Shown here: in pieces, positions 1 through 9,660 of the stretch
How positions within the stretch are numbered: the first letter of the stretch is position 1
Layout of the letters: the number at the start of each line of letters is the position of its first letter
Source of the DNA: Candidatus Borkfalkia excrementavium
Lineage (GTDB): Bacteria > Bacillota > Clostridia > Christensenellales > Borkfalkiaceae
DNA length: 64,000 bases
Reading direction: 5' to 3'
NCBI GenBank assembly: GCA_019115945.1
Contig: DXCO01000035.1
Span: forward strand, 54,353 to 118,352
Program-made: the position numbers and the translations under genes
Notes under the pieces: model-generated
Told to the model about the DNA's origin: nothing
The model's database searches: none
Seen by the model: the letters and a program-made list of their open reading frames with translations, nothing else

Positions 1-433
1 TCAGGAGGCGATCCATAAATATTGCCCCGCAGAGATGATGGTTACGTTGCTGCGTCGCTTCATGATGCGGATCGCGGAACGGATCTCTGAAAGGGTGGGG
101 TCGCAATGTATCATCACGGGAGAAAGTCTGGGGCAGGTGGCAAGTCAGACGATCGAGGGGATGACTTCCTCAAACGCCGTTGTCGAAAACTTGCCGGTTT
201 TGCGGCCGCTAGTGGGGTTTGATAAGACAGAAATTATAGAAATAGCAAGAAAAATCGGCACATACGATACTTCCGTATTGCCGTATGAAGATTGCTGTAC
301 CGTCTTTCTGCCGAAACATCCCCTGATCAAGCCCGACCTTGCAAAGGTTGAAGAAGCGGAAAAGAAATTGGATATAGGGGCTTTATTGGAAGAGGCCCTT
401 TCGTCCGAGGAAGAGGTTGTCTTCGGCAAATAA
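1..433 (+). CDS. thiI: tRNA 4-thiouridine synthase ThiI, C-terminal part
   Basis: The reading frame is open from the window edge (first full codon at base 2), so this is the 3' end of a gene that begins outside the window. The visible 143 residues match the end of the ThiI PP-loop/AANH domain, with a GESLGQVASQT segment and an EDCC motif that in longer ThiI-type proteins lies near the end of the sulfurtransfer/adenylation module. ThiI adenylates U8 of tRNA and transfers sulfur to give s4U; it can also feed thiamine thiazole synthesis. The segment ends shortly after the core, so no C-terminal rhodanese domain is present, as in most Gram-positive ThiI. A strong terminator follows at once. Confidence 0.88.
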   Translation, partial: QEAIHKYCPAEMMVTLLRRFMMRIAERISERVGSQCIITGESLGQVASQTIEGMTSSNAVVENLPVLRPLVGFDKTEIIEIARKIGTYDTSVLPYEDCCTVFLPKHPLIKPDLAKVEEAEKKLDIGALLEEALSSEEEVVFGK

Positions 434-444
434 GCGTTTGAATG

Positions 445-474
445 AAAGGTCTCCGATTTTTCGGAGACCTTTTT
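445..474 (+). terminator. Bidirectional rho-independent terminator
   Basis: AAAGGTCTCCGA pairs with TCGGAGACCTTT across a short T loop and is followed by a T run; A-rich on the other side. It lies between the convergent thiI and PBP genes and can serve both. Confidence 0.9.
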
Positions 475-477
475 GCA

Positions 478-2706
478 TCAATTTTCCCACCAGTCGAAAT
501 GATCGGATATCGTAGCGTTCTTTTTGGCGGATTTTGTGTAGACGACGGGGAGCCGGAGTTCTTTTCCGAATATTTTTTCGCCGCCGTCCGTCGTATAGTA
601 AGGGATTACGGTATACTCGTATTTTTCATTCGGAAGGATATTGTCATCTGTCAAAACCTGCTCGTGTTTTCCTTCATAAATCACCTTGCTTTTACCGTTC
701 AATGTCCGTTTTACCATAATATCATAGTACTCTGTCTGAGATAATTTGATAAAAACGCGATTATTTTTATATGCAACGGATGCTTTTGCTTCAGGGGCCT
801 TGAAAAATTTAGAGGTCTCTTTTGGCAGATTGCTCTTTCTGAAAATATCCGTAAAGGTATATTTTTTCGGCTGATTTTCGTCCGCCCGCACCACGGAATG
901 GTATTTGTCGAATGAGATTTTATCTAAAACGACCTCCTCAATATTCTCAGAATCGTGAAAGGAAGTCGGCCTCTTGTCCTTATAAATTTTTTTATCGATC
1001 AGCATTGCGTAATGGCAGGGAAGCCCTCCGCCCGTTATATCCGTAAGTTTGTTGTCGGCGTTTCCCATCCAGATATTGACGGTATAGTCTTTCGTATAGG
1101 AAACGGCGTATGCGTCCGTATTTCCCTTTTCGCTGCCGCAGGTGCCCGTTTTTGCGCAGACATCGAAGGGAAGTGCGGCCAGTTTTTTTGCGGTGCCCTC
1201 TTTTGCGGCGCTTTTTAAAATGTCGTTGACGATATAGACGGTATCTTCCGAAAAAACTTTTACCGGCAGAAGTTTTCTTTCGTATACGATATTTCCCTCC
1301 GAGTCCTCGATTTTTCTGATGAAGGCGGGCGGGCTGAAATATCCTTCGTTTGCAAACACGGAAAAGGCTCCCGTCAGTTGAGTCAGTGTGTATCCTTCGC
1401 TGACGCCGCCCAAAGCAAGTGATAGATTTTTATCTTTGCCGGATAGCCGCAGCCCCATTCGGGACAGATACTTTTCGCTCTTGTCGATCCCGAGCCGCGA
1501 AAGGGTCTTTACGGCCGGCACGTTCAGGCTTTGCGCAAGCGCCTGTCTGCATGTCACGTAGCCATGGTAAACATCTTTGTAATTGGACGGCGCATATCCG
1601 TCGAAGTTCGTCTTTTCATCTGCGATCGGAGTGCAGGCGGAAAGCAGATTTTCTTCAATGGCGGGCGCGTAGACGGCGAGCGGCTTGAACAGGGAACCGG
1701 GCTGGCGGGGGATATTCCCTTCGGTAGAGTAATAAGCGGCGATCCCGCAGGTCGCATTGTTTTCCACGACTATGCTTTTTCCCGACCGGTCGGCGTCCGT
1801 TTTCAGATTTTCCACATAATTTTGAAGCCCGCTGTCCATATAGGTGTAAATTTTATATCCTCGGGTGAAGGCGTAGGGCGAATAAATGGGCAGGTTTTCA
1901 AATTCCTCATAGGCGCACTGCAGGTACGATTTCGATGCGATTCCGTTGTCCTTTTTTTCGGGTAAAGGCGAAAGGATTTCTTTTTCGTAATCCGATTCGG
2001 AAATATAGCCTTGTTCGCGCATTCTTTTGAGCACGGCGTTTCGCGCGGAGAGGCATTTTTGCGGATTTATGAAGGGGGAATAATTTCCCGGCGAACGTAT
2101 GACTGCGGCAAGCATTGCGCTCTCTGCCTGCGATAGGCTTTCGGCGTCTTTCCCGAAATAATAGTTCGAAGCGCTTGCGATCCCGTAACAGTTGTGCCCG
2201 AAATAGATGGTATTCAGGTACATTTCAAGGATTTCGTCTTTTGAATACTTTTTTTCGAGCGCTCGCGTCAGTTTGATCTCTTTCAGTTTTCTCGACAAAG
2301 TTTTTTCGTTGGTGAGGTGGGTATTTTTTACGAGTTGCTGGCTGATTGTCGAGGCCCCCTGTTTGAAAGAGCGCGAGGTCAGATTTTTCAGGGTCGCTTT
2401 TGCGATGCGCGCATAGTCGAGGCCGTTATGTTTATAAAAGCGCTTGTCCTCCGTAGAGATGAAGGCGTTTTTTACGTGATCGGGCAGGCCGGAAAGTTTT
2501 ACTTTCTTGTTCGCGTTTTCAGAGGAAACGTCCGCGATCTTTTCGTCCGCTGCGTTGTAAACGGTGGCGTAACTTTCGGAAAGATATAGTTTGCCTTCAT
2601 CCAGCCGGCTGTTTTTTGTCGTGATGAAATAGAAAGCCGTTCCCGCGATCGCCGCGATCGCGACAAGGGCGAGGAAAACGATCAAAATCCTTCTCAATAT
2701 TTTCAT
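478..2706 (-). CDS. Class A penicillin-binding protein (transglycosylase/transpeptidase)
   Basis: Bifunctional peptidoglycan synthase of the PBP1A type, 742 residues from the chosen start. An N-terminal membrane anchor (ILRRILIVFLALVAIAAIAG) is followed by a GT51 glycosyltransferase domain with the STEDKRFYKH, GASTISQQL and EMYLNTIYFG signatures. A transpeptidase domain follows with SxxK in PGSLFKP, SxN in AQSLN and KTGT in CAKTGTCG. A roughly 130-residue beta-rich tail, possibly fibronectin-like, follows. The ORF track start at 2811 is too far upstream: ATG 2706 has a GGAG ribosome site and directly precedes the anchor. It is divergent from the miaB operon and convergent with thiI. The particular paralogue (pbpA, ponA) cannot be told. 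Confidence 0.93.
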   Translation of the reverse strand: MKILRRILIVFLALVAIAAIAGTAFYFITTKNSRLDEGKLYLSESYATVYNAADEKIADVSSENANKKVKLSGLPDHVKNAFISTEDKRFYKHNGLDYARIAKATLKNLTSRSFKQGASTISQQLVKNTHLTNEKTLSRKLKEIKLTRALEKKYSKDEILEMYLNTIYFGHNCYGIASASNYYFGKDAESLSQAESAMLAAVIRSPGNYSPFINPQKCLSARNAVLKRMREQGYISESDYEKEILSPLPEKKDNGIASKSYLQCAYEEFENLPIYSPYAFTRGYKIYTYMDSGLQNYVENLKTDADRSGKSIVVENNATCGIAAYYSTEGNIPRQPGSLFKPLAVYAPAIEENLLSACTPIADEKTNFDGYAPSNYKDVYHGYVTCRQALAQSLNVPAVKTLSRLGIDKSEKYLSRMGLRLSGKDKNLSLALGGVSEGYTLTQLTGAFSVFANEGYFSPPAFIRKIEDSEGNIVYERKLLPVKVFSEDTVYIVNDILKSAAKEGTAKKLAALPFDVCAKTGTCGSEKGNTDAYAVSYTKDYTVNIWMGNADNKLTDITGGGLPCHYAMLIDKKIYKDKRPTSFHDSENIEEVVLDKISFDKYHSVVRADENQPKKYTFTDIFRKSNLPKETSKFFKAPEAKASVAYKNNRVFIKLSQTEYYDIMVKRTLNGKSKVIYEGKHEQVLTDDNILPNEKYEYTVIPYYTTDGGEKIFGKELRLPVVYTKSAKKNATISDHFDWWEN

Positions 2707-2775
2707 TGTATATACTCCGTTTACAGTATTTGAAATTTCATAAAAATTATTTAAGCGTGAACGAAAGCGAAAGAC

Positions 2776-2804
2776 TTGAAAAATTTCCTCAAAAAAGTTA
2801 TAAT
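2776..2804 (+). promoter_or_regulatory. Sigma-A promoter of the miaB operon
   Basis: TTGAAA, 17-bp spacer, TATAAT. The predicted start site (about 2811) leaves a short leader before the miaB ATG at 2835. Confidence 0.8.
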
Positions 2805-2834
2805 AGAGCATGAATTTAAGCGATACGGTACTTT

Positions 2835-4160
2835 ATGGAAAAATATTATCACATCGTTACGTACGGCTGTCAGATGAACGTACACGAGTCGGAAAAGATC
2901 GCGGGGATCCTGCGTGCAAAGGGATATGTTGCCTGCGACGGTGCGGAAGAGGCGGATATCGTCGTATTCAATACCTGTTGCATCCGCGAGAACGCGGAAA
3001 ATCACGCTTACGGAAATATAGGGGCGTTAAAAAAACTGAAAAGATCCCGTCCCGAAATGCTGATCGCGGTGGGCGGCTGCATGACGCAGCAGGAGGGCGC
3101 CGCAGACAGGCTGCGGAAAAAGTTTCCCTTTGTGGATATCGTTTTCGGGACGCATAATCTGACCGCATTGGGCGATCTGATCGATCGCAAAACCGCGCAA
3201 AAGAAAGCAGTCGTGGAGATCGGTCGGGAAGAGCCCGTTTCGGATGAAGACGAGGATATTTCTTTCCGCACGAGTTATCCCAACGCATGGGTCAACATCA
3301 TGTACGGGTGCAATAATTTCTGTTCCTATTGCATCGTGCCTTACGTGCGGGGGCGCGAACGCAGCCGCCGTCCGGACAATATACTTTCCGAAGTCAGTGC
3401 CTTGCTCGATGGCGGCTATAAAGAAATTACCCTTTTGGGGCAGAACGTCAATTCTTATGGCAACGATATGGGCGGCGCCTTTTCCTTTCCCGGGCTTTTG
3501 GATCGGATCTGCGAAAGAAAGGGAAAATACAGGCTCCGTTTTATGACCAGCAACCCCAAAGATTTCGGCGAGCCGCTCATCCGTTCGATCGAAAAAAACG
3601 AACAGATCTGCCATCTTGTCCATCTTCCCGTGCAGGCGGGGTCGGACAGGATCCTGAAACTGATGAACCGAAAGTATACGGCTTCGGAATACCTGAAGAA
3701 AGTGGAACTTTTAAGAAAAATCGTGCCCGATTGCCAACTGACGTCGGACATCATGGTCGGGTTCCCCACGGAGACGGAGGAAGATTTCCGTGCGACGCTC
3801 GACCTTGTCAGAGAGGCGGATTTTTCTACTGCGTTCACGTTCGTATATTCGCCTCGGAGCGGCACGAAAGCGGCGGCCATGGAGGGGCAGATCCCCGAAG
3901 AGGTAAAAAAAGAGCGCATCATGCGCCTGGTGGAAGCGGTCAATGCGCGGACGAGGGAAAAATCTTCGGCATATCTCGGCAAAACGGCGGAGATTCTGTG
4001 CGAGGATTTCGACGAGAAAAAGAGCCTGTATCTGGGGCGCGACGAATACGGCAGGATGGGCTATTTTAAGAGCGATGCCGACGTTCGCGGACGATTTGTG
4101 AAACTGAAAATCAATGATGCATCGGGCGTTTCGCTCTACGGCGATCTGGTCGAAGAATAA
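2835..4160 (+). CDS. miaB: tRNA-2-methylthio-N6-dimethylallyladenosine synthase MiaB
   Basis: Radical-SAM methylthiotransferase, 441 residues, that adds the 2-methylthio group to i6A37 of tRNAs reading UNN codons. The N-terminal UPF0004 domain shows the CQMNVHES and NTCCIRENAE cysteines that hold the second cluster. The radical-SAM CxxxCxxC triad is in CNNFCSYC, followed by VPYVRGRERSR. A C-terminal TRAM-like domain ends the protein. Length is typical for MiaB rather than MtaB, and miaA, which makes its substrate, is three genes downstream. First gene of the miaB-mutS-mutL-miaA operon; 15 bp separate it from mutS. Confidence 0.95.
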   Translation: MEKYYHIVTYGCQMNVHESEKIAGILRAKGYVACDGAEEADIVVFNTCCIRENAENHAYGNIGALKKLKRSRPEMLIAVGGCMTQQEGAADRLRKKFPFVDIVFGTHNLTALGDLIDRKTAQKKAVVEIGREEPVSDEDEDISFRTSYPNAWVNIMYGCNNFCSYCIVPYVRGRERSRRPDNILSEVSALLDGGYKEITLLGQNVNSYGNDMGGAFSFPGLLDRICERKGKYRLRFMTSNPKDFGEPLIRSIEKNEQICHLVHLPVQAGSDRILKLMNRKYTASEYLKKVELLRKIVPDCQLTSDIMVGFPTETEEDFRATLDLVREADFSTAFTFVYSPRSGTKAAAMEGQIPEEVKKERIMRLVEAVNARTREKSSAYLGKTAEILCEDFDEKKSLYLGRDEYGRMGYFKSDADVRGRFVKLKINDASGVSLYGDLVEE

Positions 4161-4175
4161 ACAGAGGATGAAGAT

Positions 4176-6779
4176 ATGAGCAGCGGATTGTCGCCGATGA
4201 TGCGGCACTATCTGGAAGTAAAAGAAAAGTATAAGGATTGCGTGGTATTTTACCGTCTCGGCGATTTTTACGAGATGTTTTTCGACGACGCGATCGAAGT
4301 GTCGCGCCTTTTGGACCTTACCTTGACGGGAAGAGACTGCGGGCTTTCAGAGCGCGCGCCTATGTGCGGGATCCCGTTTCATGCGGCGGATACTTACGTT
4401 GCAAAATTGGTCGCGCTCGGCAAAAAGGTCGCGATCTGCGAACAATTATCCGATCCCGCAACCAGTAAGGGGATCGTCGAAAGAGGGGTGATCCGGGTCA
4501 TATCGGCGGGTACGCTCATCGAAGAATCCCTTCTCGACGAAAAGAAAAACAATTATATTGCCTGCTGTTATAAAGAAAAGGAAAAAAATTCTGTCGCCTG
4601 GACGGATATCACCACGGGCGAGTTCAATGCGGCTATCTTTGACGGGGAAGGGGGATTGGAAGATCTTTGCGAGTATCTTTTCAAACTCGCTCCTGCGGAG
4701 ATCATTGCCAACGAAGAGTTTTTGCTCGCCTCCAAGGAAAACCCGAATCTTCGTTCGGGCGGGCTTCCCGCAGTATCCTGTTACGTGCCGTGGGCGTTCG
4801 GTTTAAGGCATGCGGAAAAAAATCTTCTTGAACAGTTCGGCACAAAAACCCTCGTTCCCTATGGAATAGACGAAAATCCAGAAGCGGTCTGCGCGGCCGG
4901 CGCGCTGATCGAATATCTTCGCGAAACACAAAAACATGCCCTGAAAAATATAGACGGGATCAGGCTTGTCAATAAAGATAAATATATGATGATCGACGGA
5001 GCGGCGATCAAAAATCTCGAATTGACCAAGACGCTCGGCGGAGGAAAGCGAAAGGGGTCTCTCCTGTGGCTGCTTGACAATACGCAGACCGCCATGGGCG
5101 CACGGCTGATGAATTCGGTGGTTCTGAATCCGCTCGGCAACAGAGAGGATATACTCTATCGGCTGGACGGAGTGGAAGAATTATTCAACGCCACGGTCGT
5201 GCGTGCGGGCCTTTCGGAAACGCTTGGGGGCGTGCATGACATCGAGAGGATCGCGGGAAAAATTTCCAACAACAATCTGACGCCGCGCGACTGCGTGAAT
5301 CTCGGCGCGTCGCTCGCGCTCGTTCCGGCGCTTCGTTTTCACCTTTCAGGGTTTACCTCCAAAGTGCTCAAAGACATTGTCGAAGGGTTGGGAGATTTTT
5401 CGGAACTGTCCGGTCTTTTGGCGAATGCCTTTATCGAAAATCCTCCCGTCAATGTTAAAGAGGGCGGATATATCAAAAAGGGATACAGTCAGGAACTGGA
5501 CGAACAGCGCGCCCTGCACGAGGGCGGTGCTCGCATGATCGCCGAAATGGAGGCGAGGGAACGGGAAGAAACGGGGATCCGCAACCTGAAGATCAAATAC
5601 AATCGGGTTTTCGGGTACGGGATAGAGGTGACGAATTCCTTCAAAGACAAGGTCCCGTACCGTTATCAGCGCCGTCAGACGCTCACCAATGCAGAGCGTT
5701 TTGTGACGGACGAACTCAAAGAACTGGAAACAAAAATCCTTTCGAGCGCGGAAAAGAGCCTCGCTTTGGAAATTTCCCTCTTTGAACAGATCAAGAGCAT
5801 TCTTGCCGAAAATATCGGGAAATTAAAATCGCTTTCTTCGGCAATCGCGCTTCTCGATTGCCTCTTGTCCTTTGCCTGCGTATCCAAAGAGCGCTCTTAT
5901 TGCCGTCCTCAGATCGTTTCCGCGGGAGCGGAAATGGTCATCAAAGACGGAAGACATCCCGTTGTGGAGGCGCTTTCGAAAGAACGCTTCGTGCCCAACG
6001 ATACGACGCTGGGAGATGATACGCGCACGATGGTCATTACGGGGCCGAACATGGCCGGCAAAAGCACATATATGCGCCAAACGGCCCTGATCGCCCTGAT
6101 GGCGCATATCGGATGTTTTGTTCCCGCGCGTTCGGCAAGCATCCCCGTGCTCGACCGCATCTTTACGCGCGTCGGGGCGAGCGACAATCTGATCCTCGAC
6201 CAGAGTACGTTTATGGTGGAAATGACGGAAGTCGCTTCGATTATCCGGAACGCTACGCCCGATTCACTGTTGATTCTCGACGAGGTGGGCAGGGGGACCA
6301 GCACGTACGACGGTCTGAGCATCGCGTGGGCGGTGCTCGAGTATCTGACGCAGAATATCCGCGCGAAGACGATGTTTTCCACGCATTATCATGAACTTAC
6401 GGAATTGGAAGGGAAGATAGACGGGATCAAAAATTATAAAGTTACGGTCAAAGAGACTGCCGGTTCCATCATTTTCCTGCGCAAGATCGTCCGGGGCGGA
6501 ACGAACAAGAGTTTCGGTATAGAAGTTGCACGACTTGCTGGCATTCCGCCGGCAGTGACTTCCCGCGCAAAAGAGATCTTGAAACAGTTGGAAAAAAGCG
6601 ATATAGCGAAAAACGGAAATCTTTCCGATGCGGATAGGGCGGCCGCGGGAAATGCGGAGCAGGCTCCTTCGGAGAGCGAAGCGGAGCGTATCCTTCGCGA
6701 GATCGACGTGAACAATCTCTCGCCGATGCAGGCGCTTCAGATCCTTGCGGACCTTACGGAGAGAGTGAAAGGGGAATAA
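4176..6779 (+). CDS. mutS: DNA mismatch repair protein MutS
   Basis: Mismatch-recognition ATPase, 867 residues. The N-terminal mismatch-binding domain carries the Phe-x-Glu wedge in GDFYEMF at about residues 28-34. Connector, lever and clamp domains follow, then the ATPase with Walker A GPNMAGKST near residue 625, the DEVGRGTST Walker B/signature segment and the STHYHELT switch. A short C-terminal tail ends near LSPMQALQIL, typical of MutS1 dimer/tetramer contacts. It acts with MutL, whose ATG follows its stop without a gap, so the two are translationally coupled. Confidence 0.97.
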   Translation: MSSGLSPMMRHYLEVKEKYKDCVVFYRLGDFYEMFFDDAIEVSRLLDLTLTGRDCGLSERAPMCGIPFHAADTYVAKLVALGKKVAICEQLSDPATSKGIVERGVIRVISAGTLIEESLLDEKKNNYIACCYKEKEKNSVAWTDITTGEFNAAIFDGEGGLEDLCEYLFKLAPAEIIANEEFLLASKENPNLRSGGLPAVSCYVPWAFGLRHAEKNLLEQFGTKTLVPYGIDENPEAVCAAGALIEYLRETQKHALKNIDGIRLVNKDKYMMIDGAAIKNLELTKTLGGGKRKGSLLWLLDNTQTAMGARLMNSVVLNPLGNREDILYRLDGVEELFNATVVRAGLSETLGGVHDIERIAGKISNNNLTPRDCVNLGASLALVPALRFHLSGFTSKVLKDIVEGLGDFSELSGLLANAFIENPPVNVKEGGYIKKGYSQELDEQRALHEGGARMIAEMEAREREETGIRNLKIKYNRVFGYGIEVTNSFKDKVPYRYQRRQTLTNAERFVTDELKELETKILSSAEKSLALEISLFEQIKSILAENIGKLKSLSSAIALLDCLLSFACVSKERSYCRPQIVSAGAEMVIKDGRHPVVEALSKERFVPNDTTLGDDTRTMVITGPNMAGKSTYMRQTALIALMAHIGCFVPARSASIPVLDRIFTRVGASDNLILDQSTFMVEMTEVASIIRNATPDSLLILDEVGRGTSTYDGLSIAWAVLEYLTQNIRAKTMFSTHYHELTELEGKIDGIKNYKVTVKETAGSIIFLRKIVRGGTNKSFGIEVARLAGIPPAVTSRAKEILKQLEKSDIAKNGNLSDADRAAAGNAEQAPSESEAERILREIDVNNLSPMQALQILADLTERVKGE

Positions 6780-8741
6780 ATGGCGAAAATCAATATACTT
6801 GACAGCAACGTATATAACAGGATCGCCGCGGGAGAGGTCGTTGAACGTCCCGCTTCGGCGGTCAAAGAATTTGTCGAAAACAGCCTCGACGCCGGAGCAA
6901 AAAATATCGTGATCCGCATAGAGAGGGGCGGAAAGGATCTGATTTCCGTTTCAGACGACGGGGCGGGGATCGAAAAATCGGAAATGTATTCCGCATTTCT
7001 TCCGCACGCGACGAGTAAGATCGAAAAGGCGGAAGATCTCGATGCGATCACGACGCTGGGTTTTCGGGGCGAGGCACTCGCTTCCATCGCTTCCGTTTCT
7101 CGGGTCACTCTGCGCTCCAAGACTGCCGGGGAAGAGTCTGCCGGCGAACTTGTCTGTGCGGGCGGAAAGATGGGGGAGATATTGCCGTGCGCATTGAGCG
7201 GAGGGACGGAGATCGTTGCGGAAAATCTGTTTTACAATACGCCCGTCCGCGCAAAATTTATGAAGACGGACAAAGGGGAGGAGAGCGAGGTTTCCGCGGT
7301 CGTTTCCCGCTTCGTGCTCGGCAATCCTGAAGTTGCGTTCAAATATTACATTGACGGAAAATTGTCTTTGCAGTCTTTCGGCGGCGGACTGGACGAGGCG
7401 GTCGCGGCGGTTTATGGGGCGTCGGTGATTGCGGAATGCTATCAGATCGATGCGGTCAAACACGGGATCCGGCTGAGAGGGTATCTCGGCAAACCGACCT
7501 TTACCAAGGCAAACCGTACCTATCAAAGCGTATTTGTGAACGGCCGTTATGTCGTAAACAATACCATTTCTTCCGCAATTTCCAATGCGTATGCCAGTTA
7601 TCTGATGAAGCGCCAGTATCCTTTTTACGTACTGTTCGTAGACGTTCCGCCGGAAATCGTGGACGTCAATGTTCATCCGAATAAATCCGACGTCCGCTTT
7701 GAAAACAATCAGATCATTTACGGCAGTATTTATTCGGTCGTTTCCGCCGTTTTGGACGGAAATGCGTCGGCGATAGAATATGTCGTCGGCGGAACGGACG
7801 AGGCAGAGAAAGAAAAGTCTGCCGAGCATCCTTCAAACGGTGCGCTGCCCTCTTTTGATTCGGGCAAAATTACCGCCGATAGAAAGTTTGATCCCGGTTT
7901 GTCGGCGGAAGATTTGCGGAAAGGGGAAAAGGAAGAGAGAGCCTTTGCTTCTCCGACGTATACGATGCCCAAACGGCAAACGCCCGTCATGATAGAATTT
8001 CATGACAGCGCAGCGGTTTCGGAGCCTTTCAAACCTGAAAAAGCCGACCTTCAAAAGGCGGAAGAAAATTTTTCGGAAGATCTGCAAAAAACGACCGATA
8101 TTTTTGAAGAAAATAAGCGCTATCTCGACGCTTTGGAAAAAAAGGCGAAACAGCAAAAACTTATATTTGACAGCGCGGAATACAAAGGATGTCTTTTTAA
8201 CACTTATCTCATTTACGAAGCGGGCGACGATGCCTATATCATCGATCAGCACGCGGCGCACGAGCGCCTGATTTTTGACCGCCTACGCGCGGAGATGGAG
8301 GAGAGAAGAATTGTCCGTCAGCCGATGCTGGTGCCTTATATCGTCAATGCAAACCATGCAGAGGCACAATTTCTGTCGGACAATCTGACGAATATCGAAG
8401 AGATCGGGTTTGAGATCGAAGAATTCGGAGCTGGCAGTTTCAAAATTTCTTCCGTGCCTTTGGACCTGCAGGATATCGATCTTGACAGTTTTTTCCGCGA
8501 CCTTTTGGGCGAAATAGGAAATCTGAAGGGGATAAAACTGTCAGAACTTTTGCGGGATAAGATCGCCATGACTGCGTGCAAGCATGCGGTTAAAGGCGGG
8601 ATGTCTCTCACCGATTCGGAAAAAGAAAAATTATTTGAAATGCTCCGCGGCGATATGGGGCTGAAGTGTCCGCACGGCAGGCCGATCGCCGTAAAACTCA
8701 GTAAATATGAAATCGAAAAAATGTTCAAAAGGATTGTCTGA
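6780..8741 (+). CDS. mutL: DNA mismatch repair protein MutL (endonuclease type)
   Basis: GHKL ATPase and nicking endonuclease of mismatch repair, 653 residues. The N-terminal ATPase shows ENSLDAGA, DDGAGI and GFRGEAL. A non-conserved linker rich in E/K (about residues 335-455) leads to the C-terminal domain with the DQHAAHE metal site, ACKHAV and CPHGRP, which mark MutL proteins with latent nicking activity, as in species without MutH. The last acidic position of the DQHA(X)2E(X)4E motif is Asp rather than Glu. Its 3' end overlaps the miaA start by 35 bp. Confidence 0.96.
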   Translation: MAKINILDSNVYNRIAAGEVVERPASAVKEFVENSLDAGAKNIVIRIERGGKDLISVSDDGAGIEKSEMYSAFLPHATSKIEKAEDLDAITTLGFRGEALASIASVSRVTLRSKTAGEESAGELVCAGGKMGEILPCALSGGTEIVAENLFYNTPVRAKFMKTDKGEESEVSAVVSRFVLGNPEVAFKYYIDGKLSLQSFGGGLDEAVAAVYGASVIAECYQIDAVKHGIRLRGYLGKPTFTKANRTYQSVFVNGRYVVNNTISSAISNAYASYLMKRQYPFYVLFVDVPPEIVDVNVHPNKSDVRFENNQIIYGSIYSVVSAVLDGNASAIEYVVGGTDEAEKEKSAEHPSNGALPSFDSGKITADRKFDPGLSAEDLRKGEKEERAFASPTYTMPKRQTPVMIEFHDSAAVSEPFKPEKADLQKAEENFSEDLQKTTDIFEENKRYLDALEKKAKQQKLIFDSAEYKGCLFNTYLIYEAGDDAYIIDQHAAHERLIFDRLRAEMEERRIVRQPMLVPYIVNANHAEAQFLSDNLTNIEEIGFEIEEFGAGSFKISSVPLDLQDIDLDSFFRDLLGEIGNLKGIKLSELLRDKIAMTACKHAVKGGMSLTDSEKEKLFEMLRGDMGLKCPHGRPIAVKLSKYEIEKMFKRIV

Positions 8742-9660
8742 AAAGACGGCCGTCGTGATCTGCGGTGCCACGGCCTCGGGCAAAACGGGTTTTTCCGTCG
8801 ATATCGCCGAAGCGGTCGGCGGAGAAGTTGTTTCGGCCGACTGCATGCTGGTATATAAAAGACTGAATATCGGCACGGCAAAACCGACGGTGGAAGAGCG
8901 CAAAGGGATTCCGCATTACATGATCGACGTAGCGGAACCGGAACAGGGTTATTCTGTAAGCGATTACGAAAACGCCGCTCTCCCGTTGGTTTATGATATC
9001 GTTCAAAGAGAAAAGGTGCCCGTTATCTGCGGGGGAACAGGGTTTTATATTCAATCTCTTTTGTTTGAAAGGCAAAACGGAAATGTTCCCGCCGATGCCC
9101 GCATCCGTGAAAAATACGAAAATCTTGCCCTCGAAAAGGGGAAAGGATACGTGCATTCGATGCTGGCCGAAGTTGATCCCGAAAGCGCGGAGAAATTGCA
9201 TCCGAACGATTTGAAGCGGGTCATCAGAGCACTGGAAATTTTTGAATGCACGGGCAGAAAAAAATCTGAACAGAGGGACGGATTTGAGCCTAGGATCCGT
9301 TACGCCGCTTTTGCCTTTGATTATCCCAGAAATATATTGTACGAGCGGATCGACAGGCGGGTGGATCAAATGCTTTCCGCGGGGTTGGTCGACGAAGTGG
9401 AGTCTCTGTACAGGGACGGAATAGATGAACGCTGTCAATGCATGCAGGGAATCGGATATAAAGAAGTGCTCGAATTTTTGAAAAACAGAATTTCGTACAG
9501 TACTATGTCAGACATGATCAAGCAAAATACGCGAAATTATGCAAAACGTCAGATCACTTTTTTTAAAAAGTTTCCGAATCTGATCTGGCTGGATCCGGAG
9601 GCGAAAGAGAACGTAGAGAGGGTTTCGGAATATGTTGTCGGCAGAAAAACTGATTTCTGA
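8707..9660 (+). CDS. miaA: tRNA dimethylallyltransferase MiaA
   Basis: Transfers the dimethylallyl group to A37 of tRNAs reading UNN codons, providing the substrate for MiaB. 317 residues with the P-loop GATASGKT, the SADCMLVYKRLNIGTAKP segment and the PHYMIDVAEP region. The central Asp of the usual DSMQVY segment is Cys-Met here (DCMLVY), a mild variation. The start lies inside the end of mutL in another frame with no visible Shine-Dalgarno, so it probably relies on translational coupling; a TTG at 8732 region is a less attractive alternative. Its end overlaps the next gene by 29 bp. Confidence 0.94.
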   Translation: MKSKKCSKGLSEKTAVVICGATASGKTGFSVDIAEAVGGEVVSADCMLVYKRLNIGTAKPTVEERKGIPHYMIDVAEPEQGYSVSDYENAALPLVYDIVQREKVPVICGGTGFYIQSLLFERQNGNVPADARIREKYENLALEKGKGYVHSMLAEVDPESAEKLHPNDLKRVIRALEIFECTGRKKSEQRDGFEPRIRYAAFAFDYPRNILYERIDRRVDQMLSAGLVDEVESLYRDGIDERCQCMQGIGYKEVLEFLKNRISYSTMSDMIKQNTRNYAKRQITFFKKFPNLIWLDPEAKENVERVSEYVVGRKTDF

